The notes below the pieces were generated by a model that was not told the origin of the DNA, made no database searches, and was given only the letters and a program-made list of their open reading frames with translations. Both the position numbers and the translations under genes were made by a program. Below are positions 49,437 to 59,057 of a stretch of DNA of 64,000 nt, one piece after another (within the stretch, counting starts at the first letter, position 1; every line of letters begins with the position of its first letter). Source of the DNA: Thermoplasmata archaeon (GTDB lineage Archaea; Thermoplasmatota; Thermoplasmata; Lutacidiplasmatales; SKW197); assembly GCA_038874435.1 (NCBI GenBank), contig JAVZCK010000002.1, forward strand, positions 62,001 to 126,000, written 5' to 3'.

Positions 49437-50000
49437 ATGGAACAAGGGTATTGCAAAGCAGGTTTATTTCATGCAGATGTTGAGTACATAAAAAAGAAGA
49501 AAGGAATAGAGGGAATTGAGGCACTGGACAAAATATTGAAAACAATGGAATGCAAGGCAAGTATAAATCAGATTATGAGTATGAAACCCGCAGAAAATGT
49601 GTCCCTGGAAATTCGCAAAATGTTTCTAGATGCCTGTTTTCAAGTCCTGGATAAGGACTCAGAGAAGATAAAAGACATGGGAAGGAACTCTCCTTCCATT
49701 TCACCCATACAGAAACTCGTACTAGGTCATTTTATGTCTCCTGAAAAGGCGATTAGTTACGGTCCAAAATTCTGGCGAGAAAATTACACCAAGGGAGAGT
49801 TTGTAATTCTAGAAACAGGAAAAGATTTTTTTCGCTTTGCAGTGAAGAACTTTCAACTGAGCAAGGTCTTCTGCGATCATTTATCTGGCTACATTGAAGG
49901 GATAGGGCGCCTCTGCAAAATAAATGCTGTTACTTGTAAAGAGATAAAATGTATTTACGATGGTGCTGAGCATTGTGAGTTTGAAGTAAGAGCGGGTTAA
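49437..50000 (+). CDS. V4R/HNOB-like small sensor paralogue 3
   Basis: 187 residues. It shares YCKAGLFHADVEYIKKKKG, IKDMGRNSPSISPIQKLV, FWRENYTKGEFVILE and the Cys-rich end TCKEIKCIYDGAEHCEFEV with the other two copies, but is the most divergent. The alignment fixes its start at ATG 49437, which follows GGCGGTGG. It has an independent promoter and converges with the CitG-like gene. Function is unknown; ligand sensing is inferred from the V4R-like C terminus. Confidence 0.65.
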   Translation: MEQGYCKAGLFHADVEYIKKKKGIEGIEALDKILKTMECKASINQIMSMKPAENVSLEIRKMFLDACFQVLDKDSEKIKDMGRNSPSISPIQKLVLGHFMSPEKAISYGPKFWRENYTKGEFVILETGKDFFRFAVKNFQLSKVFCDHLSGYIEGIGRLCKINAVTCKEIKCIYDGAEHCEFEVRAG

Positions 50001-50882
50001 TCAGATCCTTACCTCATCAAGAAAAACCAGAAATAGGGCAGATACAATGATGTCTGCAGTGGTTCCGGGGTTAACCTCATCTCTCTCGAGTTTTTTAAAC
50101 AGTTGCCTAAACTTCATCTGGCTTTTGCATCCTACTGGGGCAAACGCGGCCCTCTTATTATAGAGCTCAGCAGCCAGTTTTTGCAATTGTAGTGCATACC
50201 TTTTCCCTTTTTTGCCTATGACAAGATTGTCTACATAACTACTGAGTGCAAACAGAAAACCATGCTGGACCGCCTTCTCTATTCCCTTATCCAGATTTTC
50301 TATGATCTCTTTTGCTGTGCCTTGCGTAAGTTTATAACACTCCACATATTCGTAACAGATACCATTTACCTCAATACCTGCACTCATCCAATCATAGAGA
50401 GCCACTTTTTTTCTTCGCACAAAATTTGCGATATCATCAGATTTCACATTCAGTTTTCCTTCAATGTCTGGTAACTTATCGAAGTCAGTCATCCGAATTG
50501 CTTTAATATACTTCAAGGTATCCTCCCAATCTGCTCTTTTAATGCGCGTCTGGACATCTGCAAAATTTACTACTCCATTATTTGCACACGCTGACGCAAG
50601 GAGCGGCGTCAGCAAAAAAATGGAGCCAAGGTGTGTATTGCCACCCTTCTGTACTGAAAGCATGGTTCTGGTAGCTTTCATCACAGTATCACCAAGCGAA
50701 AATTTTGCAGCTAACTCTGGTAATCTCATACCAAGTTCTATCCCCGACACTAGAAAATGCTCAAATTTCTGTTCTGGAAAATCATGATAACGTGAGACAT
50801 TACCTGGCTTGGGGACTGTGCACTCTATCACGAGAGCTTTGGTAGTAGCCAGTTGAAGCTTTTTAAGAACCTGTTCTCTCAT
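50001..50882 (-). CDS. CitG/MdcB-family triphosphoribosyl-dephospho-CoA synthase-like protein
   Basis: 293 residues. Family signatures include LIECTVPKPGNVSRYHDF near the N terminus, QKGGNTHLGSIFLLTPL in the middle and RDEVNPGTTADIIVSALFLVFL at the C terminus. Bacterial CitG makes the prosthetic-group precursor of citrate lyase from ATP and dephospho-CoA; archaeal homologues (COG1767) lack citrate lyase partners and probably make a related phosphoribosyl nucleotide. No citrate lyase gene is visible here. ATG 50882 overlaps the upstream gene's stop (ATGA), so the pair is translationally coupled and probably functions together. Confidence 0.85.
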   Translation of the reverse strand: MREQVLKKLQLATTKALVIECTVPKPGNVSRYHDFPEQKFEHFLVSGIELGMRLPELAAKFSLGDTVMKATRTMLSVQKGGNTHLGSIFLLTPLLASACANNGVVNFADVQTRIKRADWEDTLKYIKAIRMTDFDKLPDIEGKLNVKSDDIANFVRRKKVALYDWMSAGIEVNGICYEYVECYKLTQGTAKEIIENLDKGIEKAVQHGFLFALSSYVDNLVIGKKGKRYALQLQKLAAELYNKRAAFAPVGCKSQMKFRQLFKKLERDEVNPGTTADIIVSALFLVFLDEVRI

Positions 50883-51307
50883 GCCACTTCTATACCTGAA
50901 CCAGGTTTTGGTTGTGGTGGCTTTTTCCCGAATTGCACGGTAGGAAGAGGAATGGGAGATGGTAGCTTCAAGTCCCTTGCGAGCAGCACTGCCTCTGGAA
51001 TACAATTCATCATCACGACAGTATGAATCTCTGATGCCATGTCATTTGGAAGATTTCCCGTCTTTGACCACATTTCCGTGATTTCTCTTGAGTTGCATTC
51101 ATACAGAATCTTTCCCTCAATTTTTATAACGCCAATTCCCACAAAATTTGCAGTAAATCTGAAATCAAAACTTGCTTCTTTATCAGAAATAGGTGTAATC
51201 ATGGTAACGGTGCTGTTATGGTCCACTCTGATGTTAGGAAATTTCTCGCCAAGATTTGCAAATCTCTTTGCTTCTATTGAAATCAACTCAAAGTTCTTTA
51301 TGCCCAT
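50879..51307 (-). CDS. Conserved-looking unknown protein coupled to the CitG-like gene
   Basis: 142 residues. Beta-rich pattern (STVTMITPIS, FDFRFTANFVGIGVIKIEGKI) followed by helices (MASEIHTVVMMNCIPEAVLLARDL) and a Pro-rich tail (LPSPIPLPTVQ). The strand-helix plan is reminiscent of a SecB-like or related small domain, but this is only an impression and no family is claimed. ATGA coupling to the CitG-like gene implies a joint role. GGCGGAAG precedes ATG 51307; the first 20 bases overlap the end of the phosphoesterase gene. Confidence 0.65.
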   Translation of the reverse strand: MGIKNFELISIEAKRFANLGEKFPNIRVDHNSTVTMITPISDKEASFDFRFTANFVGIGVIKIEGKILYECNSREITEMWSKTGNLPNDMASEIHTVVMMNCIPEAVLLARDLKLPSPIPLPTVQFGKKPPQPKPGSGIEVA

Positions 51308-54047
51308 GCTTCCGCCTATATCTTTCTATGCTATAGAACTTTCGGAATGTAAACAGGAGCACCACAGCAGCTAAAACTGGGAATGCTAGATACTCAGAAA
51401 GCGTATGGATGCAGTGTACCTCATCCGTCACTGTAGAATAGAGCCATGGTAGGTCCTTCACGCTTACATTGAGAAGAATTCCACAAACTTCGCCATCTAC
51501 AGCATTACCTGGCACCACAACTCTTACATAAATCATTACAGTAGATTGAGCTGGGATGTATATTTCAGAAATCGGGTTTCCATATTGGTCTAAGGTACTC
51601 ACATTCCATTCTGTCAGATTGCCCGTAACTCCAATCTTCGCAATTTCCCCAATGTAGCCAGTATTTGTGAGATTATGGGAAATAAGAACAGTTGAATTTG
51701 GGAGTACCACTATAGTTCTAGGCATGTCTATCTGAATCCCCTTTAGTGGAGTAACCACAATGCTCTCTGTGCTTCCACCTATGCTTTCCACATTTACATA
51801 TACAACAGTGTAATCTCCGTAGTTGTGGGCAAACACTGGTAGCTGAGTATTTTTGGTGAGTGAGTAGGCCATGTATTGCTCATAACTGCCAGAGACCACG
51901 AATTTCAGCCTCACCCATGGGATGGTCATACCTGTATTCACTACATCTGCGCGGATTTCTGATGCTGTGCCATCATTTGTTGTGTTATAGCTAATTGAAA
52001 GTCCAAATTGGTCCTCTCTTATGAATCTGTGTTCTGTAATTTGTGACCCATTTACATGTGCCATCACAAATCCATAATATGGAAAATACTGCTTGTCAAG
52101 GTCTCCACCTGCATTACCAGCCATTATACATGGGAGGCCTGGAGCACTTGTAGAAATAACATCACTACCTGTTGAGGTAAGGTTATAAACAACATAGTCA
52201 TGGATGTGTCCACAGTACACTTGTGAAATGTTGCCAGAGAGCAAGTGGAAAATTTCAAGGGCATTGCTCCTATTCAAAAAGGTCTCGTTCACTGTCCAGT
52301 CAGAGTTTGGATTCGGGGGTAGGGCAAGGGAGTGATGCATCACCGCTACTTTTATCGGTTCCGAATTAGACGCAATATCTGAGTAAAGCCAGTTTTTCTG
52401 ATTGCCATAGATATAGCCCCCATACATTCCAGTATTTCCTACAAACCACCATGAATCTTGGTCCTCGTAGGTATCCAACACAACAACATGTAGGTTTCCA
52501 TAATCAAATGAATAGTAAAGCGGTGCAATCCATTCCTTGTAATGCGCCTCTCCGAGGCCTTGTGTGTGACCTCTAGATACATCATGGTTTCCTACGGATG
52601 CTGCAAGAAAATTTCGTAAGTAGCCCAATGCTTCCATCGCCTCCCCATACTCATAGTCGTTAACTGGAGAGGTATAGCCAGTGCCAAACATGTAATCCTC
52701 ATCCATTGTTCCAAGCCCATCTACAAAATCACCAGCATGGAGAATGAGCGGAGGATTTACAAGATTTGTCTGGTTAATGATGTTCAGAAAATGAACTGAC
52801 TGCTCCACATGTCCACCAGGTGGAATGGCGAACGGTGGCTGACTATCACTCATGAATACATACCAGTAATCATCGGGCATATACCATGGCAAAATTTCAA
52901 CCACTTTTGTTTGGCCAGCAGAAAGTGGTAATGCAAGCAGAACTATGTTTTGCCCCACAGCAACAATGGTTGCATTTCTAAATTCAAACATATCTGGCTC
53001 AAGATTTCGCAGACCCAGGAATACGGTGCCATCAGATGTGCCGAGATTTGTGATTGTGATTTTTCCGTTCAACCCGAACATCCTAAACATAGCAAAATTG
53101 TTTCCCTTTGCTATCAACTCAACATTTCCCGCAGTTAGTATGGAAAACTGGCTGGTGGGGATCGCAGCGTAAACTCCTGTATCAAAGCCCGTTTCAATTA
53201 CACCAGAGCCACTTGTACATGTTATTTTTACTCCATAATTCCCAGGCGCTGCATAAAAACTGGTCTGCCAGAACCCTGTGAAGGTATTGGAAACAATTGT
53301 CTGTGTACCACTGTAAATCACCACATTTACAGTGAGACCCGCTGAAGTCATGAAGTTAAATGTTAGTGTCATTCCAACACTCACTGAAAACTGGTAGTCC
53401 TTCACACGATTCTTGAAAGTGCTTTTCCACACCCCATCAATGTACACATTTTCGGTATTAAGATAGGAGAAGGAAACTTTTCCATATCCCAATGGTGAGC
53501 TTGGCTCAGAATCAATGTAGAATGCAAGTTTTCCCCAGTATTCCGGTGCATCCCCAATCGCCAGTGTTGTATTCGTGTCACCACTCCATGTCTTGGTAAG
53601 CAGATTATACCAGAGGTCCAGAGCAGTCCCTGCATTTGGATCTATGTCTATCTCGTCATCACCGAGAGTTAAGCCAGTATCATCATCCCATGCTTCAATT
53701 CGCACAAGAATAACAGGGTTTTTTGGGTAGACTGTGAATGTCAAGTTGAGGTTCAAGTAAACCTCGTCAGTTCCATCATAAACGCCAGTGGTCTGTGACT
53801 GCTCCTCTACATGAACCACAAAAAACGGGTCAGGGTCTCCTGCAATCCATGGATCAAGGTCAGGGTCACAGATAAAATAGTCCAGATGAACCAGAACTGT
53901 ATAAGCACCAGAAATTTGAGGATATTGGCTTAAATCTACATTTTTCTGGTCACCATCCCAGTTTTCGGCAGTTGTTCCGTGGTAAAGGCCACCTGTGGGA
54001 ACTGCAGCGAGAATGAGGCAAGCAATTATCAAGCTTCTTACTAACAT
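51288..54047 (-). CDS. Anchored surface metallophosphoesterase with N-terminal C2-like domain
   Basis: 919 residues. Signal peptide SLIIACLILAAVPTGG. Next is a C2-like beta domain with Asp-rich loops (CDPDLDPW, GDPDPFFVV, EAWDDDTGLTLGDDEIDID) suggesting calcium binding. A PPC-like domain follows. The calcineurin-type phosphoesterase then runs from about residue 400: MSDSQ, LHAGDFVDG, VGNHDVSRGH, VMHHSLALP and CGHIHDY supply the metal ligands. CARDB/NEW3-like beta domains precede a C-terminal anchor (FPVLAAVVLLFTF) and basic tail. ATG 54047 lies 25 nt after the TATA element CTTAAATAAT (leaderless). Probably an extracellular phosphatase or nucleotidase; the substrate is unknown. Confidence 0.87.
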   Translation of the reverse strand: MLVRSLIIACLILAAVPTGGLYHGTTAENWDGDQKNVDLSQYPQISGAYTVLVHLDYFICDPDLDPWIAGDPDPFFVVHVEEQSQTTGVYDGTDEVYLNLNLTFTVYPKNPVILVRIEAWDDDTGLTLGDDEIDIDPNAGTALDLWYNLLTKTWSGDTNTTLAIGDAPEYWGKLAFYIDSEPSSPLGYGKVSFSYLNTENVYIDGVWKSTFKNRVKDYQFSVSVGMTLTFNFMTSAGLTVNVVIYSGTQTIVSNTFTGFWQTSFYAAPGNYGVKITCTSGSGVIETGFDTGVYAAIPTSQFSILTAGNVELIAKGNNFAMFRMFGLNGKITITNLGTSDGTVFLGLRNLEPDMFEFRNATIVAVGQNIVLLALPLSAGQTKVVEILPWYMPDDYWYVFMSDSQPPFAIPPGGHVEQSVHFLNIINQTNLVNPPLILHAGDFVDGLGTMDEDYMFGTGYTSPVNDYEYGEAMEALGYLRNFLAASVGNHDVSRGHTQGLGEAHYKEWIAPLYYSFDYGNLHVVVLDTYEDQDSWWFVGNTGMYGGYIYGNQKNWLYSDIASNSEPIKVAVMHHSLALPPNPNSDWTVNETFLNRSNALEIFHLLSGNISQVYCGHIHDYVVYNLTSTGSDVISTSAPGLPCIMAGNAGGDLDKQYFPYYGFVMAHVNGSQITEHRFIREDQFGLSISYNTTNDGTASEIRADVVNTGMTIPWVRLKFVVSGSYEQYMAYSLTKNTQLPVFAHNYGDYTVVYVNVESIGGSTESIVVTPLKGIQIDMPRTIVVLPNSTVLISHNLTNTGYIGEIAKIGVTGNLTEWNVSTLDQYGNPISEIYIPAQSTVMIYVRVVVPGNAVDGEVCGILLNVSVKDLPWLYSTVTDEVHCIHTLSEYLAFPVLAAVVLLFTFRKFYSIERYRRKHGHKEL

Positions 54048-54066
54048 AGTTAAAGTTATGAACATA

Positions 54067-54077
54067 GATTATTTAAG
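54067..54077 (-). promoter_or_regulatory. TATA element of the surface phosphoesterase gene
   Basis: The minus strand reads CTTAAATAATC, 25 nt before ATG 54047; it selects this start over longer frames. Confidence 0.65.
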
Positions 54078-54146
54078 AGTTTCTTTGGTTCCCGAGGATA
54101 TTGCTGTTGAGAATGATTATCTAGTTATGGATTAACCTAAAGCAAT

Positions 54147-54157
54147 CATTATATACC
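54147..54157 (+). promoter_or_regulatory. TATA element of the ABC exporter operon
   Basis: TCATTATATAC, centred about 25 nt before ATG 54177; a leaderless transcript is likely. Confidence 0.65.
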
Positions 54158-54176
54158 ACACATCGTTTGGATGCCA

Positions 54177-54896
54177 ATGATGTCAGGGGCGGATTATATC
54201 GTAGAAGCAGAAAATGTACATAAAATTTATAATTCAGGGAGCACAAAGGTGCATGCACTTCGTGGTGTCTCTTTAAAAATAAAGAGAGGTGAAATTCTCT
54301 CTGTGATGGGGCCATCTGGTTGTGGGAAAACCACATTGCTAAATTGTCTCTCAGGGTTGGATACCATTAACAAAGGAATTGTGAAAATTGACGATAAAAG
54401 AATTGACAATCTCACTGATGTGGAACTTACCGAATATAGAGCAAAAAAAATGGGATTTGTTTTCCAGGCCTATAACCTTATTCCCGTGCTCACAGCAGTT
54501 GAGAATGTTGAGCTTCCGATGCTAGTCGCGGGTAAAAAACCGGATGTGGCAAGAAAGATGGCTTTGAAAGCTTTGAGAGAGGTAGGAATCGAGCAATGGG
54601 CTGAGCATCTTCCCAACCAACTCAGTGGAGGACAGCAGCAGCGGGTTGCAATTGCGAGAGCATTGGGGAACAACCCTGCTATTGTCTGGGCTGATGAGCC
54701 CACAGGAAATCTGGATAGCCAAAGCACAAAGGAAATTGTGAACCTTATAGTAAAGCTGAACAGAGAAAAAGGGCATACTTTTGTTATCGTTACACATGAC
54801 CTTTTCGTGGGTGAGCATGCTCACAGGGTTGTGCAGATGCAGGATGGTAAAATCACGAGAGAGTATGTGCCTGAAAGACATGGTGAGACCCAATGA
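54177..54896 (+). CDS. ABC transporter ATPase, LolD/MacB type
   Basis: 239-residue nucleotide-binding subunit. Walker A GPSGCGKTT (near 40), Q-loop AYNLIPVLTAVENVELPM, signature LSGGQQQRVAIARAL, Walker B IVWADEPTGNLD and H-loop VTHD are all intact and in LolD/MacB style. It powers the adjacent permease (ATGA overlap), forming a two-gene export or lipid/protein-extrusion system. ATG 54177 is 25 nt after the TATA box; ATGs at 54171 and 54180 are also possible. Confidence 0.94.
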   Translation: MMSGADYIVEAENVHKIYNSGSTKVHALRGVSLKIKRGEILSVMGPSGCGKTTLLNCLSGLDTINKGIVKIDDKRIDNLTDVELTEYRAKKMGFVFQAYNLIPVLTAVENVELPMLVAGKKPDVARKMALKALREVGIEQWAEHLPNQLSGGQQQRVAIARALGNNPAIVWADEPTGNLDSQSTKEIVNLIVKLNREKGHTFVIVTHDLFVGEHAHRVVQMQDGKITREYVPERHGETQ

Positions 54897-57800
54897 GTTT
54901 TGAGTTCCAGATGATTATTTTTTTGGCAGTAGTTATTGCAATCCTTTTTGCAGCTGGTTTCAAAAACAGAATCCTACTTAAACTTGGATTAAAAAATGCA
55001 CTTAGGAGAAAGCTGCAGATTACGCTTGTTGTTGCTGGCTTGATGATAGGTACTGCAATGATTTCTGGCTCTCTGACGATGAGCGATACACTTAACTACT
55101 ATTTTGAGAAAAGTGTCTATGATGACCTCTACCTTATTGACGAACAAATTTCAATTTCTTCAATTGACCCAGAAGCCACATACTATCCTTACACATGGTT
55201 CGCGGAACTCTATAAAAGTGTGCAAAACGACAGCTTGATTGATGGAATCGCACCACGAATTAGAGAAACGCTTCCTGTAAGAGACGCAAGAACCTTGTAT
55301 GGAGAGGCCTCTCTCTCTGTTGTTGGAATTGTACCTGAGTATGACAAAACATTTGGGAATTACAAGAGTATTGAAGGAAAAATACTAGATGGCTCAGACC
55401 TTGGTCCATGGGAGTGCTATCTCACTCGTAAATCTGCAGAGAAAATGGAGGCAGTAAAGGGCGACACTCTTATTGTATTTTACAAAGGAGAATCCTGGAA
55501 TTTGACACTAAAGGAGATTATTGAAAATGAAGGTAAGGTGTATTCAAATGCCTTAATATTGCGCCTTGAAACTCTCCAGACCATCATAGGGAAGGAAGGG
55601 AAAATTAATAGAATAATTGTTTCAAACAAGGGAGGAGTAGAAGATGGGTTGGAAAACTCTGAAACTGTGAAGCAGAAATTACTCGAACAGCTTAATGCTA
55701 CAATTACTGCAGAGGATGCAGGGATTTATATTGAGGACCAAGTGAATGGACTATGGAGAAGTGTAGAAGCAAACAACACCACAGCTCTTCTCCTCAGCCT
55801 GCCTCTAAAATTTGCTTCCAAGCTTGCTGAGGCGAATTTCTCCTTCTCATCAGGCATATGCACGAATTTCATGGATTTCTCTTTACCGGAGCCACTTAGA
55901 AATGTCTATGTGAATCTAAGTGCCCTTGGGTTCAACATGAGTGTCCCAGTAAATACGACAGCATTGGATGAAAATGACGCAATTTTTGGAAATTTTACTG
56001 GTTTATTCGGAACAAGTTTCAGCGAGGTAAATGAAGGAGAGGTTGTTGTTGTCAACAACTTCAACATAAATGTCACAAGGAATGCAAAACAATTTCCAAT
56101 TTCCATTTCTGTGGAATACCTGGCATATCCTGACTATAAGCACGCAGTGAAAAATTTCACAGTAAAGGATATTGTAGTAGCAGAAGGAAGAGGAGATTTC
56201 TTAAATGCGACCCTAATCTTCAACTATACTGATGCAAGAGCAATGTTTGGAAATCTGACAAACGCCTATCGCATAAATGCAACATATAGCCAGATTAAAG
56301 AATTGCTCTCTCAAACTGTCTGCCAGATGCCTGTTAGTGTTAAATCGGTGCGAAATTTCTTCACTGAGGAATTTGTTCAACACCTCACATTGAGCATGGA
56401 AGACTACACCTCAACAAGAATTTCAATTGCAAAAGGAATTTACACGGATTTCATGAGCCCACAGCCATACAATCTGAAAATTGCATTTACTAATTTCACG
56501 CTTCCAAATGGAACTGCAATCCCAATGCCACTTAACATAATGGCCATTGAAAATGGAACAGTGAGAGTTCTTGATAACTCCTGGCAGGATCAAAATCTTA
56601 CTAATTTCTCGCTTACTGATAAACAGTGTATTCTTGTAGGAATGCTTTCTGCATCTGGTAAAGAGAACATTGAAATTTCTACCCTGAAACTTACAGGTGA
56701 ACTGGAAGTCATGGAGTTTAAACCAATTGGTAAGCTTCCGGGAACACAGGTAAACCAAATTTCCAACACCACACTCATAGTCAATTACTCCACCGCACTC
56801 AAACTCTATTCTCTCGAAAATGGCTCTGTGAATTTTGTTCGGATGGAGGTGAGTTTCAGCAACATTGAGGAGCGCAGAGCCTTTGTCCAGTTTTTGAAGC
56901 AAAAGCTAAATGAGCTAACAACAAATGAAACTATCGGACTGGAAGTGCACACATCCAAGGCAGATAACTTAAAGGAGATGAAAGAAGCAGGGAGTATGAT
57001 CTCCTCGCTTTTCCTGATGTTGGATGGCTTTACGATTTCTGCAGGGGTTGTACTGATAATTCTTATATTTTATTTATTGGCTGAAGAGCGAAAATCAGAA
57101 CTTGGGATTGCTAGAGCTGTGGGAATGCAAAGAAGACAACTCATCCAGATGTTTCTATACGAGGGAATGGTTTATGCTGTGATTTCCGCACTTGTGGGAA
57201 GTGTGGTCGGAATTGCTCTTGGCTATTCCATGATTTATCTATTCACATTAACTTTCGCCAATTCTCTTGCGATTGTTGGTTTTAGTATTGTCCCCCATTT
57301 TGAACCAAGTTCTCTCTTGATAGCATTCAGTGTGGGTTTTTTGATAACAATTTTCACTATTTTCATAGCAGCTACAGTAATCAGTAAGTTGAACATAGTG
57401 ACGGCTATAAGAAACATCCCAGAAACAAAAGAGAGAAAAGAGCAGAATTATAGAATTCTCGGCAGCATTTCCTTAATTGTGGGCATCCTTTTCGCTCTTA
57501 ATGCAATTGTTGGAACAGCATTTCGAGGACTTTCAATTATCAGTGCACCATTCTTCCTGAGCTATGGGATTGCGGCACTTGCGACCCAGAAATATGGACA
57601 TGAACGCCTTTTCCTTTCTAGCGCAAGTTTAGTCAGTATTGTGTTCCTCCTTATTCCCATGGATGTCTCATCAGAGGAAAGTTTTGGGTTCGACTTATTC
57701 ATAGGTGTAGGCATATATATTGTATTTGCTGGTGTTGTGCTCCTCATTTACAACTCTCGCGTAATTTTAAATGGCCTCCTCAAATTTACAAGGAAGACCA

Positions 57801-59044
57801 AGTCGAAACGGATGAACGCAGTGATGAAAATAGCAATTCTCTACCCGATGCAGAAGAAATTACGCACGGCAACTACAATTTTCATGTTTGCAATTGTGAT
57901 TTTTTCAGTGACGATGCTGGCAATGATTACGGGAATGCAGATGGGCAGTGTAAACAAGTTGTTAGAGGACAACTCTGGTGGATTTGACATTTTTGGTTTT
58001 ACTGACCAGGACAACCCAATTAATAACATTACAGAGATGATTGCTGGGAACCGGAACCTTTCTGCTTCCGACTTCAAACACATAGCAAGTTTCTCCACCA
58101 CCTATGGGTTTGTGTATACCAAGAATATGAGTAAGGAAAATGCAACACCATACACACTTTACGGTGTGGATGAAGCATTTTTAACTAGAAACACATACAC
58201 ATTTTATGCTATGGCTCCAGGTTATAACTCACCTGCAGAGGTGTGGGAGGCAATAAGGAGAAACCCTTCTCTAGCAGTGGTGGACAAAAATCTGGCTTAC
58301 AAGTCCGAAGACATGACCCGGCAGAGAATGATGTATGGTCTCTCGGTGCTATCTGTAAATGTGAGTGAGAAAATAATTGTGCGAAACATGTATGGACAGG
58401 AGGCAAATTTAACAGTCATTGGAATAATGAACACAAATCTGATTGCTGGAATTTTCACGAACCAGAATTTTCTCACAAATGCATTTAACATCACCAACAA
58501 AACCGTTTTTGCAATTGCTCTCAACAAGCCAGAGAGAGCAAGTGAAATTGCGAAAAATCTGGAGAAGGAATTTTTGCCCTATGGATTCCGCACGATTGTG
58601 CTCAAAGACCTACTGGAAATGATTATTAAGATTGCTGCTAACATCATGAATCTGATGCAGGTGTTCTTGGGTTTAGGGCTGATTGTGGGTATCGCTGGCA
58701 TTTCCATTGTTACTCTACGAGAGGTTACGGAAAGAAGGAGAGAAATCGGAATGCTCCGTGCCCTCGGTTTCCAGAAGAAAATGGTGACGCTGAGTTTCCT
58801 TGTGGAAATCTCCTTTGTGGCTTTGTTTGGAATTCTGCTTGGCGTAGGGCTTGGAATCGGCGTATCTTATGGTGTGTACCTCAACTCTTTTGGAGAGGAA
58901 GGAAGTGCGCCCTTCACTATCCCCTGGCTGAACATCATCATCATCGTTACCATTGCATACATTCTCACACTAGTTCTAACATCCTATGCTGCAGTGAAGG
59001 CCTCAAAGATTCATCCTGCGGAGGCGCTGCGGTATATCGAGTAG
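54893..59044 (+). CDS. Large FtsX/MacB-type ABC permease with extended ectodomain
   Basis: 1383 residues, far larger than the usual MacB permease (about 650). An N-terminal helix (QMIIFLAVVIAILFAAGF) and the MacB-like pattern LRRKLQITLVVAGLMIGTAMISG are followed by an ectodomain of about 600 residues rich in N-x-S/T sequons. A first FtsX core of helices lies near 700-840 (LIILIFYLLAEERKSELGIARAVG), then a helix-rich middle, a second ectodomain, and a second FtsX core at the C terminus (TLREVTERRREIGMLRALG). The repeated E-x4-GxxRAxG motif is the ATPase contact site. With the LolD-like ATPase it forms a mechanotransmission-type exporter; the cargo is unknown. Confidence 0.9.
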   Translation: MSFEFQMIIFLAVVIAILFAAGFKNRILLKLGLKNALRRKLQITLVVAGLMIGTAMISGSLTMSDTLNYYFEKSVYDDLYLIDEQISISSIDPEATYYPYTWFAELYKSVQNDSLIDGIAPRIRETLPVRDARTLYGEASLSVVGIVPEYDKTFGNYKSIEGKILDGSDLGPWECYLTRKSAEKMEAVKGDTLIVFYKGESWNLTLKEIIENEGKVYSNALILRLETLQTIIGKEGKINRIIVSNKGGVEDGLENSETVKQKLLEQLNATITAEDAGIYIEDQVNGLWRSVEANNTTALLLSLPLKFASKLAEANFSFSSGICTNFMDFSLPEPLRNVYVNLSALGFNMSVPVNTTALDENDAIFGNFTGLFGTSFSEVNEGEVVVVNNFNINVTRNAKQFPISISVEYLAYPDYKHAVKNFTVKDIVVAEGRGDFLNATLIFNYTDARAMFGNLTNAYRINATYSQIKELLSQTVCQMPVSVKSVRNFFTEEFVQHLTLSMEDYTSTRISIAKGIYTDFMSPQPYNLKIAFTNFTLPNGTAIPMPLNIMAIENGTVRVLDNSWQDQNLTNFSLTDKQCILVGMLSASGKENIEISTLKLTGELEVMEFKPIGKLPGTQVNQISNTTLIVNYSTALKLYSLENGSVNFVRMEVSFSNIEERRAFVQFLKQKLNELTTNETIGLEVHTSKADNLKEMKEAGSMISSLFLMLDGFTISAGVVLIILIFYLLAEERKSELGIARAVGMQRRQLIQMFLYEGMVYAVISALVGSVVGIALGYSMIYLFTLTFANSLAIVGFSIVPHFEPSSLLIAFSVGFLITIFTIFIAATVISKLNIVTAIRNIPETKERKEQNYRILGSISLIVGILFALNAIVGTAFRGLSIISAPFFLSYGIAALATQKYGHERLFLSSASLVSIVFLLIPMDVSSEESFGFDLFIGVGIYIVFAGVVLLIYNSRVILNGLLKFTRKTKSKRMNAVMKIAILYPMQKKLRTATTIFMFAIVIFSVTMLAMITGMQMGSVNKLLEDNSGGFDIFGFTDQDNPINNITEMIAGNRNLSASDFKHIASFSTTYGFVYTKNMSKENATPYTLYGVDEAFLTRNTYTFYAMAPGYNSPAEVWEAIRRNPSLAVVDKNLAYKSEDMTRQRMMYGLSVLSVNVSEKIIVRNMYGQEANLTVIGIMNTNLIAGIFTNQNFLTNAFNITNKTVFAIALNKPERASEIAKNLEKEFLPYGFRTIVLKDLLEMIIKIAANIMNLMQVFLGLGLIVGIAGISIVTLREVTERRREIGMLRALGFQKKMVTLSFLVEISFVALFGILLGVGLGIGVSYGVYLNSFGEEGSAPFTIPWLNIIIIVTIAYILTLVLTSYAAVKASKIHPAEALRYIE

Positions 59045-59057
59045 TGAACTTTTGAAC

